Source: Methanoculleus horonobensis (lineage in GTDB: Archaea > Halobacteriota > Methanomicrobia > Methanomicrobiales > Methanoculleaceae). Taken from it: a DNA stretch of 64,000 nucleotides. The notes under the pieces were generated by a model. The model was given only the letters and a program-made list of their open reading frames with translations, was not told the DNA's origin and made no database searches. The stretch spans positions 372,001 to 436,000 of the forward strand of contig NZ_BCNY01000014.1 of assembly GCF_001602375.1 (NCBI RefSeq). Direction: 5' to 3'. Both the position numbers and the translations under genes were made by a program. Below are positions 33,233 through 41,827 of this stretch, piece after piece. Every line of letters starts with the position of its first letter. Positions within the stretch are counted from its first letter, which is position 1.

Positions 33233-34343
33233 GCGGAGAAAGCAGTACCTGCGGCTGATGCGTCAGGCGACGCTCGAGAGTGGCTACTTTACGGTGGTCG
33301 ATATCGCTGAGGCGACCGAGACCCCCCGGAGCACCGTCCAGGACTGGGTGAATCGTCTCATCGAGGAGGGGTGCGTCCTGATCACGGAGGAGCAGCGGGG
33401 GCGGCACGCGGCGCGGTATGCGGCGAGCAGCGTGATGCCGGAGAGCGCCTGCCGCCGGGTCTTCACCACGGTCGACGGCGATGAGGTCGAGATCTACCAT
33501 GAGTGCATGAGCGGGGGATGTGCGGCCTTCTGCGAGTTCCACCACGCCCGAGCCGGCGGCGCCCTGCAGTCCGTCCGCCGGGACGGGACGCTGCTCCGCG
33601 AGCGGGCAAGCCTCGGGCGGCGGGAGGTGGCCGTTGGGCTCGATCCCGCGCCGGCGGTCGGGATCGTCGGCGTCTTCCACGAGGACGGCTACATCCGCCA
33701 GCAGATCCGGTGCATCGGCGGCCCGGCCTACTCGCTCACCGATATGATGTCCCTTGCCGAAGGTGTCTGCGGCGTCACCGTACACCGCGAAGGGCCGGTG
33801 GTCGAGGGCGAGGTGGTCACCCGGGCGCTCGCCTACGTCGCCGTCGGGATCGACGACACCGATACCGGAACCGAGGGCGCGACCTTCGCCCTCGCCCTCG
33901 CTCTCCTCCAGCATCTCGCGAAACTCGACGGCGTCATGCCGATCGGCCACCGCGTGGCGATGCTCAACCCCCGGCTCAAGGCCCGGACGGCCGGGAACTC
34001 CTGCAGTTGCATCGAGCTCGCGGTGGAGCCCGATCTCGTGCCGCGGATCGAGGAGGCCGTCGTGCGGTTCGTCGCCGGGGAGGCGGCGTCCCCCGAGTGG
34101 GGCGTCGCCGTCCGGCAGGGTTTCCGGGTTCCCGGCGCACTCCGGGCGTACGGGAGAAGCGCGAGGGAGGCGGTGATCGGCCGGGAAGAGGCCGAGAGGG
34201 CTGCCGGGCGGTTCGGGGCGCACCTCTACGGCGGCCGTGGCGTCATTGGGGCGCTCGCGGCGGTCTCGCTCATCGGGCTCCCCCACGACGTGCTCCTCGA
34301 CCCCGGACGGGACGTCTGCACCGGGTGGGAACCGGTGGAGTGA
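33216..34343 (+). CDS. Winged-helix protein with methanogenesis-marker-11/TiaS-like domain
   Basis: A 375-residue protein. Residues about 10-65 form an HTH/winged-helix (ATLESGYFTVVDIAEATETP, then STVQDWVNRLIEEG). The rest follows the pattern of methanogenesis marker protein 11: VEIYHECMSGGCAAFCEFHH near 92, then VAVGIDDTDTGTEGATFALA near 210, the GIDDTD motif shared with the tRNA-Ile agmatidine synthetase TiaS, where it takes part in nucleotide handling. A TiaS function is unlikely because the zinc ribbon and OB parts are not visible. It overlaps hom by 17 bases, so co-translation with the threonine/methionine pathway is likely. GTG 33207 is an alternative start. Confidence 0.7.
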   Translation: MSRVLERRKQYLRLMRQATLESGYFTVVDIAEATETPRSTVQDWVNRLIEEGCVLITEEQRGRHAARYAASSVMPESACRRVFTTVDGDEVEIYHECMSGGCAAFCEFHHARAGGALQSVRRDGTLLRERASLGRREVAVGLDPAPAVGIVGVFHEDGYIRQQIRCIGGPAYSLTDMMSLAEGVCGVTVHREGPVVEGEVVTRALAYVAVGIDDTDTGTEGATFALALALLQHLAKLDGVMPIGHRVAMLNPRLKARTAGNSCSCIELAVEPDLVPRIEEAVVRFVAGEAASPEWGVAVRQGFRVPGALRAYGRSAREAVIGREEAERAAGRFGAHLYGGRGVIGALAAVSLIGLPHDVLLDPGRDVCTGWEPVE

Positions 34344-34475
34344 GCGGGGGGTGGGTGAGTTTTTCGCTCGCGGTGTTCGTCTCTGAGTTCCGATTATAGG
34401 GGCATTCTTTTTTGGAATTTTGTGGCTTTAGATATACCCGCCATTCAGTCCGTCACGCACCAAGATGTCGCAAAA

Positions 34476-34853
34476 CCGTACACGGATTTCCATCGGACTA
34501 CGCATCTGGCGGTGCTCATGCTCCAGATGTTCCATCCATTGCAAGTCCAAGATCTTCGGTCTTCTCCTGCTCCTGCCCCGCACCTAACGGTGCTTCAGCT
34601 CCGTTCCTCGAAGACCTCCGGTCTTCTCAAACTCCTGTCCTACGGACAGTCGCTCTCCGGAACGTCGCACCTTCAGCCAGTCGCCTATCGCCACGCACTG
34701 CCCGCCCCCCATGGGGGCGGGAGGAGCGCGAAGCGCGGGTGGTGGGGGTTACAAAGATCCATTACAACGTGGAGACAGGGGAGGGGGGATGCTCCCCCCT
34801 CCCCGTCAGCCCCACCCCCAATGGCGATATCCCCACGGTCCAGTGTACCAGGC
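34476..34853 (+). repeat. Dispersed intergenic repeat, copy F (well preserved)
   Basis: Left end CGTACACGGATTTCCATCGG; hairpins GACCTCCGGTC in a GAAGACC/GGTCTTC stem (34611-34627), CTGTCCTACGGACAG (34635-34649); TATCGCCACGCACTGCC (34686-34702); CCCGCCCCC-CAT-GGGGGCGGG (34701-34721); GCGCGAAGCGC; a palindrome with arms GGGGAGGGGGGA and TCCCCCCTCCCC around TGC (about 34779-34805), and the right end ATGGCGATATCCCC with ACGGTCCAGTGTACC (34821-34849). The orientation is opposite to copies A, C and I. Confidence 0.88.
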
Positions 34854-35067
34854 TATATTATCGCTTCGATTGTTCTATTTGCCGTGATAGTTATCCTAGA
34901 GCCTTCTCATGCTCACTCACCTGCAGCACTCGTATCCTCCGGCACGCCTTTCTCCTGAGTGTCTCCATACCTTCCCTTCTCACTCACCACCCGCCGGAAC
35001 CCCCTCCCCCCCCTCGCTACCCATAAATACCCGGAGCCGGCAGATATCCCTCATCGAGGCAAAGGCG
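34854..35067. other. Promoter region of the DUF2284 gene
   Basis: No gene seen. CCATAAATACCC at 35021-35032 is a TATA-like element about 40 nt upstream of the ATG at 35068. Confidence 0.4.
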
Positions 35068-35715
35068 ATGAGACGCGAACTTGAAGAGGAGATCGAGAGA
35101 CTCTCCTCCCTCGCACGGGAGCGGGGCGCGGAAGCGCGGCGGATAGCGGCCCACGACGTCGTCGTCGCGGAATGGGTGCGGTTCAAGTGCCGGTTCGGGT
35201 GCAAGGGCTACGGGAAACACATGTCCTGCCCGCCATACGCCCCCACCCCCGCTGAGACAGAGCGATTGCTCGCCGAGTACAGCACCACCCTCCTTCTCCG
35301 GTTCGAGGGCATCCCCGGGCACCCCGGCCTCAGACCCGACGAGATACCGCTCGACTTCCACCCGTTCTTCCGCGACCTCATCCTCTGGGTGAACTCGACG
35401 GTGCACCTCCTCGAGAAGACGGCGTTCTACGACGATTTCCCGAAGGCGTTCGGGTTCGGGGGATACCCCTGCATCTACTGCGAGCACCTGCACTGCGTCG
35501 CAGAAGAGCACGAAGGGGTCGTCGACGAGAGCATCCGGAGGCTCTGCCGGCATATGGATCTCGTCCGCCCGACGATGGAGGGGGCCGGAATCGACGTCTT
35601 TTCCACCGCCCGGAAGGTCGGATGGGACCTGCACGTCGTCCCCTGCCGCGACCTCGAGTACGGGAAGATCGAGCACGGCAGCATCACCTCGGTAGGGCTC
35701 GTCCTCATCGAGTGA
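35068..35715 (+). CDS. DUF2284 cysteine-rich putative metal-binding protein
   Basis: A 215-residue soluble protein. The signature RFKCRFGCKGYGKHMSCPPY (about residues 37-56) supplies three cysteines in C-x3-C-x7-C spacing, and GGYPCIYCEHLHC near 138 supplies three more, so an Fe-S cluster or zinc site is likely. A helical N-terminus (RRELEEEIERLSSLARERG) comes first. This matches DUF2284, a family abundant in methanogens and anaerobes with no assigned reaction. The ATG at 35068 is chosen over an upstream frame that reads through proline-rich non-coding sequence. Converges with the MIP synthase gene. Confidence 0.85.
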   Translation: MRRELEEEIERLSSLARERGAEARRIAAHDVVVAEWVRFKCRFGCKGYGKHMSCPPYAPTPAETERLLAEYSTTLLLRFEGIPGHPGLRPDEIPLDFHPFFRDLILWVNSTVHLLEKTAFYDDFPKAFGFGGYPCIYCEHLHCVAEEHEGVVDESIRRLCRHMDLVRPTMEGAGIDVFSTARKVGWDLHVVPCRDLEYGKIEHGSITSVGLVLIE

Positions 35716-35726
35716 CGTGCCGGCCT

Positions 35727-36830
35727 TCAGTCGTCCCGGGCGCCCCGGATGAACTCCTCGGTCATGTGCCATGCCTCGTCGTCCCGGAACTGCACCGGAG
35801 GATGCTTCATGAAGTAGGCGGACGGTGATATCAGCGGGCCGCCGACACCCCTATCAAGGGCGAGCCTGCAGCACCGGATGGCATCGATGACGATCCCCCC
35901 GGAGTTGGGCGAGTCCTCGACGGAGAGGCGGAGGTCGATCTGCATGGGAACGTCCCCGAATAGCCGCCCTTCCATCCTCAGAAAACAGACCTTGTTGTCC
36001 TTCTGCCAGCAGACGTAATCGCTCGGGCCGATGTGGATGTCGTCGTCATCGAGAGGCACCTCGAGCACCGACTGCACCGCCTCGGTCTTCGATGTCCTCT
36101 TCGAGGCGAGGCGGTCGCGGTTGAGCATGTTCAGAAAGTCGGTGTTGCCGCCGGTGTTCAACTGATACGTCCGGTCGAGCCTCACTCCCCGCTGCCGGAA
36201 GAGGTTCACGAGAACACGATGGGTGATCGTCGCGCCGAGCTGGGCCTTGACGTCGTCACCGATGATCGGAAGGCCGCGTTCGCGAAACCTCGCCGCCCAG
36301 GCAGGATCGCTCGCGATGAAGACCGGCATGTTGTTGACGAGGCCGACGCCCGCCTCCAGCGCACAATCGGCATAGAATCGTGCGGCCTCCTCGGAGCCCA
36401 CAGGGAGATAGTTGAGCAGCATCTCGGCGCCCGAGTCCATGAGTGCTTGGATGACGTCCTCGCGGGACGCCTCCTCCTCATCGGCGAGCACGAACCTGCA
36501 TTCTTCCTTGTAGTTCTGCATGTGCCCGGGAAAACCGTCCAGCACCCGCCCCATCCGGACGGGAACACCGGTTCTCGGCATCCCGGGGCAGAACGCCGTG
36601 GTGCAGTTCGGGGGGGAGAAGATGGCTTCCGAAACGTCTTTTCCGACCTTCCTCGCATCGATGTCGAACGCCGCAGCCACCTCGATGTCGGACGGCCGGT
36701 AGCCGCCGAGTTCCCAGTGCATCAGCCCGATTGCGTCCTTCTCACTCTTTCCCCGGTAGTATTCGATCCCCTGTAGCAGTGAACTGGCACAGTTCCCGAC
36801 GCCCACGATTGCAATCCTGATCGAGTCCAC
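35727..36830 (-). CDS. ino1: myo-Inositol-1-phosphate synthase
   Basis: A 367-residue NAD-dependent synthase that turns glucose-6-phosphate into L-myo-inositol-1-phosphate for inositol headgroups of archaeal lipids or compatible solutes. IAIVGVGNCASSLLQGIEYY near residue 5 binds NAD; LLNYLPVGSEEAARFY near 140, DVKAQLGATITHRVL near 205 and LNTGGNTDFLNM near 230 are family blocks. I choose the GTG at 36830 (VDSIRIAIVG) because it starts the first Rossmann strand with a G-rich site just before it; no ATG is suitably placed. The long upstream frame is non-coding. Confidence 0.9.
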   Translation of the reverse strand: MDSIRIAIVGVGNCASSLLQGIEYYRGKSEKDAIGLMHWELGGYRPSDIEVAAAFDIDARKVGKDVSEAIFSPPNCTTAFCPGMPRTGVPVRMGRVLDGFPGHMQNYKEECRFVLADEEEASREDVIQALMDSGAEMLLNYLPVGSEEAARFYADCALEAGVGLVNNMPVFIASDPAWAARFRERGLPIIGDDVKAQLGATITHRVLVNLFRQRGVRLDRTYQLNTGGNTDFLNMLNRDRLASKRTSKTEAVQSVLEVPLDDDDIHIGPSDYVCWQKDNKVCFLRMEGRLFGDVPMQIDLRLSVEDSPNSGGIVIDAIRCCRLALDRGVGGPLISPSAYFMKHPPVQFRDDEAWHMTEEFIRGARDD

Positions 36831-37243
36831 GACAGCCCCCCGATAGATCTCCCCGGCACACCCACTCTCCGGCCGGGCGCAGATTGAGACGGTGCAACTC
36901 TCTCCGAGTTGCGCTTTTGGGTATAATACGGAGCGGGAAATATAAGGGTATGGTTCGGGAAGCATCTGATGGCCATGGTTGATCTCGCTAGACCCGACGG
37001 CGTTCCGTGCGGCCCGGCCGCCGGCCGCACCGGCTTTGCGTGTGCGGACGGATGGTATGGCGGCCGCATATCGGCAGGTCTCCTCTGGAAGAGCACTCTG
37101 TTTCGAACACGCGGATGGCCTGAACCGCAGCATGTGGAGCGGCCGCTGGCCGCTCCCGCTCGCGGCGGGATCCACTCCCCGCAACGTTTTATTACCTTCA
37201 TGCATCCATACCGGCGTAATCCAGATTCTGGAGGTATCCGATC
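36831..37243. other. Divergent region between MIP synthase and fae, with GC-rich palindromes
   Basis: The minus strand has TATA-like CTTATATTT near 36940 and a hairpin CAACTC...GAGTTG (36896-36912) in the MIP synthase leader. Two strong stems follow on the fae side: GTGCGGCC...GGCCGCAC at 37007-37030 and GAGCGGCC-GCT-GGCCGCTC at 37137-37155. CGTTTTATTACC near 37185 may be the fae TATA element. Frames running through here (36969-37445) are shadows. Confidence 0.5.
37226..37231 (+). promoter_or_regulatory. Strong ribosome binding site of fae
   Basis: The sequence GGAGGT lies about a dozen bases before the ATG at 37244. It supports that start over upstream in-frame alternatives. Confidence 0.5.
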
Positions 37244-37747
37244 ATGGTTGATCTCGAAGATGCACTCATCGGAGAAGCGCTCGTCGGCGAAGGGCCGGAG
37301 GTTGCCCACGTCGATCTGGTCATCGGGAGGAGAGGGAGCAGCGTGGAGCAGGCATTCGTCACGGCTCTCGCATCGCCTGCACGGGGGCACACTCCGCTTC
37401 TTGCCGTGCTCACCCCGAACATTCCGGCAAAGCCCTCGACGCTGATGGTCAACAAGGTCACGATCAAGAATGCAGGCCAGGCCCTCCTGATCTTCGGCCC
37501 GGCCCAGGCCGCCGTCGCGAAGGCGGTGGTGGACAGCGTTGCGGAAGGTGTCATCCCGGAGGCGGAGGCCGACAATCTGCTGATCATCGCGTCGGTCTTC
37601 ATCGAGTGGGATGCGGCGGAGAAGAAGAAGATCTACGACTGGAACTACGAGGCGACGAAGCTCGCCATCCGCCGGGCTGTCAAGGGTGAACCGGCGGTTG
37701 CCGAGGTGCTTGCACAGAAGGATACGGCGAAGCATCCCTTCGCGTGA
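37244..37747 (+). CDS. fae: Formaldehyde-activating enzyme Fae
   Basis: A 167-residue Fae, which joins formaldehyde to tetrahydromethanopterin to give methylene-H4MPT, linking formaldehyde release or detoxification to the methanogenic C1 carrier. GEALVGEGPEVAHVDLVIG at the N-terminus carries the histidine (H22) equivalent to the catalytic one, and LTPNIPAKPSTLMVNKVTI is the pterin-binding block. It is the single-domain form, not fused to hexulose-phosphate synthase. Confidence 0.95.
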   Translation: MVDLEDALIGEALVGEGPEVAHVDLVIGRRGSSVEQAFVTALASPARGHTPLLAVLTPNIPAKPSTLMVNKVTIKNAGQALLIFGPAQAAVAKAVVDSVAEGVIPEAEADNLLIIASVFIEWDAAEKKKIYDWNYEATKLAIRRAVKGEPAVAEVLAQKDTAKHPFA

Positions 37748-37824
37748 ACCTGCCGTTGAGGAATGCGGAAGAGCCGGTATGCTCTGACGGAAACATTGGA
37801 AGAAAGGTCAGACCGAAGTTCTGA

Positions 37825-37896
37825 TGCGCCGACCGGGACTCGAACCCGGGTTTAGGCGTTGGCAACGCCTAGTGATAACCACTACACTATCGGCGC
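37825..37896 (-). tRNA. tRNA-Gly (anticodon GCC)
   Basis: On the minus strand a 72-nt cloverleaf begins GCGCCGA and ends TCGGCGC plus discriminator A. The D arm is GTGTAGTGGTTATCAC, the anticodon stem-loop AGGCG-TTGCCAA-CGCCT gives anticodon GCC, and the T arm is CCGGG-TTCGAGT-CCCGG. No intron is present and CCA is not encoded. It lies downstream of fae and convergent with it. Confidence 0.96.
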
Positions 37897-38067
37897 ACGC
37901 CTGTGCTTTCGCACTGTGTGCCTTACAACATGGGTTTTTCAGGCTAATAAGCCTATCGAAGCGCGGCCCGGATCGGGCGTTGCCGTCCCTGCAGGATCAC
38001 ACGATGGGCGGCGTTTCCGGGCCGACGGCCGGCCCTGCGGGAGGCCGACCGCGCCGCCCCCGCGCAC

Positions 38068-38757
38068 CTACCGGTCTCCATGGTCGAGCGCCTGCCTGAT
38101 GTTTCGGTTCGCAAGGATCCAGAGCCCCGGCGTCAGGACCAGGATGAAGACGGCGATGGCGTAGGCGAAGATCTCGGCAGAGAAGAGCAGGAAGTTGAAG
38201 ATACCGTGCAGCACCATCCCGAGCAGAAGTCCCTGAAGGACGATCGTCGGCCGCCGTTCCGCGGCCGTGAACTTGGCCCTGCCGAGGGCGTAGCCCCATA
38301 CGCCGGCAAAGAGCGCATGCCCGGGGACCGAGAAGATCGCGCGGACGGCGATCGTGCTGAGGGCAAGCGCCGGCGACGTCAGGTATGCCGTAAAGACGTA
38401 GAGGACGTTCTCAAGCGTTGCGAGACCGAGGGCGGCGGCTGCGGCGTAGACGATGCCGTCCATCGGTTCGTCGAACTCGGGGTTTGGATAGGCGAACCGG
38501 CGCACGACCGCAAACTTGCCGTACTCCTCGACGATGGGCGCGATGACGGCGCCCATGATCAGTGGGGATACGATGAAGAGGCCGAAGAAGCCTTCGACGA
38601 AGGCGACGGGGAACGTGACGAGGACGCCGAGGAGGAAGATCTTCACGATCAGCGCCTTTGGTTCGGGCTCGAATTTGTCCCTGCGGTAGAAGTACCACGC
38701 CCAGAAGACCCCCGGCGCCAGCGCCAGAGAAAGGATCACCAGCGGTTCGACGACCAT
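38068..38757 (-). CDS. PrsW-family intramembrane metalloprotease
   Basis: A 229-residue polytopic membrane protein with about six to seven hydrophobic segments. The PrsW/CAAX-protease-like motifs are present: EEYGK (PIVEEYGKF, residues about 75-83), the GIVYAAAAALGLATLENVLY helix near 102, the HALF motif near 146 and LHGIFNFLL near 182. Bacterial PrsW cuts an anti-sigma factor; archaeal substrates are unknown. It is 90 bases downstream of the next membrane protein gene on the same strand, so the two may be co-transcribed. Confidence 0.85.
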   Translation of the reverse strand: MVVEPLVILSLALAPGVFWAWYFYRRDKFEPEPKALIVKIFLLGVLVTFPVAFVEGFFGLFIVSPLIMGAVIAPIVEEYGKFAVVRRFAYPNPEFDEPMDGIVYAAAAALGLATLENVLYVFTAYLTSPALALSTIAVRAIFSVPGHALFAGVWGYALGRAKFTAAERRPTIVLQGLLLGMVLHGIFNFLLFSAEIFAYAIAVFILVLTPGLWILANRNIRQALDHGDR

Positions 38758-38847
38758 GCTAACTGGGATTCATGGTTTCAGAGAGGAAGAGTCTTTCCGT
38801 CACATGGGCAGGGCCGGCGAGGAGAGCATATCCGCCCGAAAAATGGG

Positions 38848-39783
38848 TTATTCGGGGAGGAGACGGTATCCCGGGGCGAGCCCCTCGAGCACCAGCAGCC
38901 CGTAGTACCGGAAGAAGGTGACGAACGGCACCGCGATCAGGAGCGCCACCGGAATGGCGATGATCAGGTAGGGGACGAGGAGCGCGAGGAGCAGCACGTA
39001 GTTCGCCTGGAGTGCGGCGAGGAGCACGATCCCGACAAGGATGAAGGGTATCGCGATGATCACCATTGCAAGGATGACCAGAATCGCCTGCACGATCCCG
39101 GCGATGAGGCCGAGCACGAGCCTGGTGACGATGTAGACGACGGTCTGCATGACGTTCTCCGAAATCATCCCGAAAAGCCGACGCCATCCCTCGATCACCC
39201 CGCAGTCCTCGTGAATCATGATCGGGACGACGAAGTCGGTGGTCAGGAGGAAGACGATCCCGAAGAGGAGGGCTGCGATCAGGATGAACGGAATGAACAC
39301 CAGGATGAATGCAGCACCGCCGATACCCGATCCCCCGATCCCGACAAGCATGAGGATGAAGGCCATCATGGCGAGGATCAGGATCAGCGAGAGGCCGACC
39401 TGGAAGAGGAAGAGCCGCACTCCTTTTCCGAGCCGCTCTCCAAAGAACGGCCTGATGTGGATGTCACCCGTCCGCAACATGTCGACGAAGACGAACTGCA
39501 ACACCGTGCCGATGATCCACCAGACGAGAGCGATCGCAAGCACGATGAGGATGAACGCCACGATGAGCGGCGCGATCTCGGGAAGGGACTCCATGACGCC
39601 GGGCGGGAGGTCGCCCTCCTCGAAGTTGTACCCGGAGGTGTTCGGTAAACTTACGCCCCCTCCCACAAAGAGCGCAATCAGGGCCAGGCGGAGCCATACG
39701 CCCCACCGGACCGGCCAGAGCAGGCTTTTGGTGCGCTGGAAGGCGCCGTCCAGTCTGCTGAATGCATACGTATCTTCAGCCAT
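38848..39783 (-). CDS. Polytopic membrane protein of unknown function
   Basis: A 311-residue protein with an N-terminal soluble segment (EDTYAFSRLDGAFQRTKSLLW), then about six hydrophobic segments, two of them very long and Ile/Leu/Val-rich (around 130-185 and 218-295). An MIHEDCGVIEGWRRLFGMI amphipathic loop near 190 is the most conserved-looking part and resembles DUF4013/glycerophosphodiesterase-membrane-domain-like archaeal proteins. The ATG at 39783 is preferred to GTG 39792. Function not assignable. Confidence 0.75.
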   Translation of the reverse strand: MAEDTYAFSRLDGAFQRTKSLLWPVRWGVWLRLALIALFVGGGVSLPNTSGYNFEEGDLPPGVMESLPEIAPLIVAFILIVLAIALVWWIIGTVLQFVFVDMLRTGDIHIRPFFGERLGKGVRLFLFQVGLSLILILAMMAFILMLVGIGGSGIGGAAFILVFIPFILIAALLFGIVFLLTTDFVVPIMIHEDCGVIEGWRRLFGMISENVMQTVVYIVTRLVLGLIAGIVQAILVILAMVIIAIPFILVGIVLLAALQANYVLLLALLVPYLIIAIPVALLIAVPFVTFFRYYGLLVLEGLAPGYRLLPE

Positions 39784-39936
39784 ATCTCTCACGTAGAAGA
39801 TGTTCTTCGTCTCATTAATACCTTGTTTTGGTCAACGGATCCCGGTGATCCTGCCGCGTGGCATACGCTCACGGGTTTTTGAGGAAACCGGTTTTTCAAC
39901 ACCTTAATGTAGTCCGTTCACCACACTATAGAACGA

Positions 39937-40563
39937 ATGATCCCTCTCATGCTTGACCTGACGGGCCGGAGGGTGCTCATATTCGGCGGGGGCGACGTCG
40001 GTGCCCGGAAGGCTGCATTCTTTGAGCATGAGGCGGTGGTGACCGTGATCAGCCGTTCGTTCTCGCCGGACCTCGACGGTCTTGCGGTCCGGCGGCAGAA
40101 GGCCGATCTCTCGGCTCTTTCGGATGAGGCGCTCCGGGGCTTTCTTTCGGGTGCGTTCCTCGCGGTAGCTGCGACGCCGGATCCGGATCTCAACGACCGT
40201 ATAGGGAGGCTGTGCGCCGAGGCCGGCGTCCTCTTCAACAACGCCGCAGGCGTTCCCGGCAATGCCATCATCCCTTCGGTCGTCCGGGGCAGCCGTTTTC
40301 TCGTCGCGATCAGCACCCGCGGAAAGAGTCCCGCCGTATCGCGGTACCTCCGCACGAGGCTCGAAGCGGATTACGCAGACCTCGATACGATGATCGAACT
40401 GCAGGAGGAGATCCGCTCGATGCTCCGGGAGACCGAACCGGTGCAGGCAGAGCGGTCCCGCATCCTCTGGGAGATCCTCCGAGACGACGAGATCCGGACA
40501 GCGCTCGCCACCGACTACGGCCGGGCACGCGCACTGGCGATCGAGAGGTACCTCCATGCCTGA
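39937..40563 (+). CDS. Precorrin-2 dehydrogenase (siroheme synthase N-terminal domain type)
   Basis: A 208-residue NAD-dependent enzyme of the Met8/CysG-N type that oxidises precorrin-2 to sirohydrochlorin, the branch point to siroheme, F430 and cobamides. MLDLTGRRVLIFGGGDVGARKA at the N-terminus is the NAD-binding strand; NAIIPSVVRGSRFLVAISTRGKSPA near 107 is the family signature. It is the first gene of the tetrapyrrole operon and overlaps hemA by 8 bases. It has no C-terminal methyltransferase; that activity is encoded by the last gene of the operon. Confidence 0.93.
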   Translation: MIPLMLDLTGRRVLIFGGGDVGARKAAFFEHEAVVTVISRSFSPDLDGLAVRRQKADLSALSDEALRGFLSGAFLAVAATPDPDLNDRIGRLCAEAGVLFNNAAGVPGNAIIPSVVRGSRFLVAISTRGKSPAVSRYLRTRLEADYADLDTMIELQEEIRSMLRETEPVQAERSRILWEILRDDEIRTALATDYGRARALAIERYLHA

Positions 40564-41827
40564 ACCGTTCACCATCCCCCTCGCGCTCGCGGGGATCAGC
40601 CACCATACTGCCGACATCGCCACGCTCGAGACGTTCCGGTTTCCCGACGAAGCGGCGTTTCTCCGCGAGGCGCGGGAACGGTTTCGTGGCGCGCTCCTGC
40701 TCCAGACCTGCAACCGCATCGAGGTTCTGGTGCAGGGCGACGCACGGAGCCTCGAAGGGTTCCTGCAGGAGAAAGGCAGGCACGGCTTTACGGTCATCGA
40801 GGGCGAGGCCGTGCCCCGCCATCTCCTGGAACTGGCCGCAGGGATCGACTCGCTGATCGTCGGGGAAGACCAGATCCTCGGGCAGCTCAAGCAGGCGCTC
40901 GCGGCTGCGGAGGAGGCGGGAGCCTGCTGCAGCGCCATCGGCCTCTGCATCAAGAAGGCAGTGCACGCGGGAGTCCGTGTCCGGCGCCAGACGCAGATCA
41001 ACCGGGGAGCGGTCTCGGTCGGCTCCGCGGCCGTGACGCTCGCGGAGAACCTCCTCGGCACCCTGCGCGACCGGCACATCCTGGTCGTCGGGAGCGGGGA
41101 GATGGGCGTTCTGGTGGCGCAGGCGCTCGCCGCCAGGGATCTCACGGCAATCTACGTCGCCAACAGGACTTACGAGCGCGCGGTGATGCTTGCGGATAAG
41201 ATCGGGGGCCGCGCGGTCAACTTCAAGGACCTCTACCGCTACATCGCGCTCTCCGACGTCGTCATCTCCTGCACCGCCGCACCGCACCCGGTCATCCGAA
41301 CGGAGGATATCCGGGCGGTGATGGAGGAGCGGCTCTGGCCGCTCGATACCCACCCCCGCCACCTGATCCTCATCGACATCGCCCAGCCCCGCGATGTCGA
41401 GGAAGGGGTGCGGTCGATCGAGGGCGTGCACCTCTTCACCATCGACGACCTGAGAACCGTCAACGACGCAGCCATGGAGTCGCGGAGGAGCGAGGCGGAT
41501 CGCGCACGGGGGATCATCGACGAGGAGGCCGACCACTTCGTCCGGCTCCTCCGTCGGGCGGCGGCCGACGAGACGCTCGCCCTCCTCTACACCTGGGCGG
41601 AGTCGATCCGGGCGCGTGAACGCGACAGGGCGCTCGCACGCCTGGGGGAGAGGGACGACCGCACGGCGGAGGTCATTGACGACCTGACGCATGCGCTCAC
41701 CAATAAAATCCTCTCGGATGTGACGACGGCAATCCGTGCGTGTGCGGAGTGCGGCGATATAACAACGGCAGAAGCCCTGATGAGGGCGATTACCCGGGGA
41801 GAACCATGTTTCCAGAACGAAGAATGA
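40556..41827 (+). CDS. hemA: Glutamyl-tRNA reductase
   Basis: A 423-residue NADPH-dependent enzyme that reduces Glu-tRNA(Glu) to glutamate-1-semialdehyde, the first step of C5-pathway tetrapyrrole synthesis. The catalytic cysteine is in LLQTCNRIEVLV near residue 46; SLIVGEDQILGQLKQAL near 98 and VVGSGEMGVLVAQAL (NADPH site) near 178 are conserved. A C-terminal dimerisation helix ends the protein. Overlaps both neighbours (8 bases with the dehydrogenase, 22 with hemB). Confidence 0.96.
   Translation: MPEPFTIPLALAGISHHTADIATLETFRFPDEAAFLREARERFRGALLLQTCNRIEVLVQGDARSLEGFLQEKGRHGFTVIEGEAVPRHLLELAAGIDSLIVGEDQILGQLKQALAAAEEAGACCSAIGLCIKKAVHAGVRVRRQTQINRGAVSVGSAAVTLAENLLGTLRDRHILVVGSGEMGVLVAQALAARDLTAIYVANRTYERAVMLADKIGGRAVNFKDLYRYIALSDVVISCTAAPHPVIRTEDIRAVMEERLWPLDTHPRHLILIDIAQPRDVEEGVRSIEGVHLFTIDDLRTVNDAAMESRRSEADRARGIIDEEADHFVRLLRRAAADETLALLYTWAESIRARERDRALARLGERDDRTAEVIDDLTHALTNKILSDVTTAIRACAECGDITTAEALMRAITRGEPCFQNEE

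Noticed and set aside
33216-34343. True tRNA(Ile2) agmatidine synthetase TiaS
   Set aside because: The GIDDTD block is present but the OB and zinc-ribbon parts are not, and an HTH is fused instead.
36969-37445. A plus-strand gene upstream of and overlapping fae
   Set aside because: It is out of frame with fae and crosses palindromic non-coding sequence.
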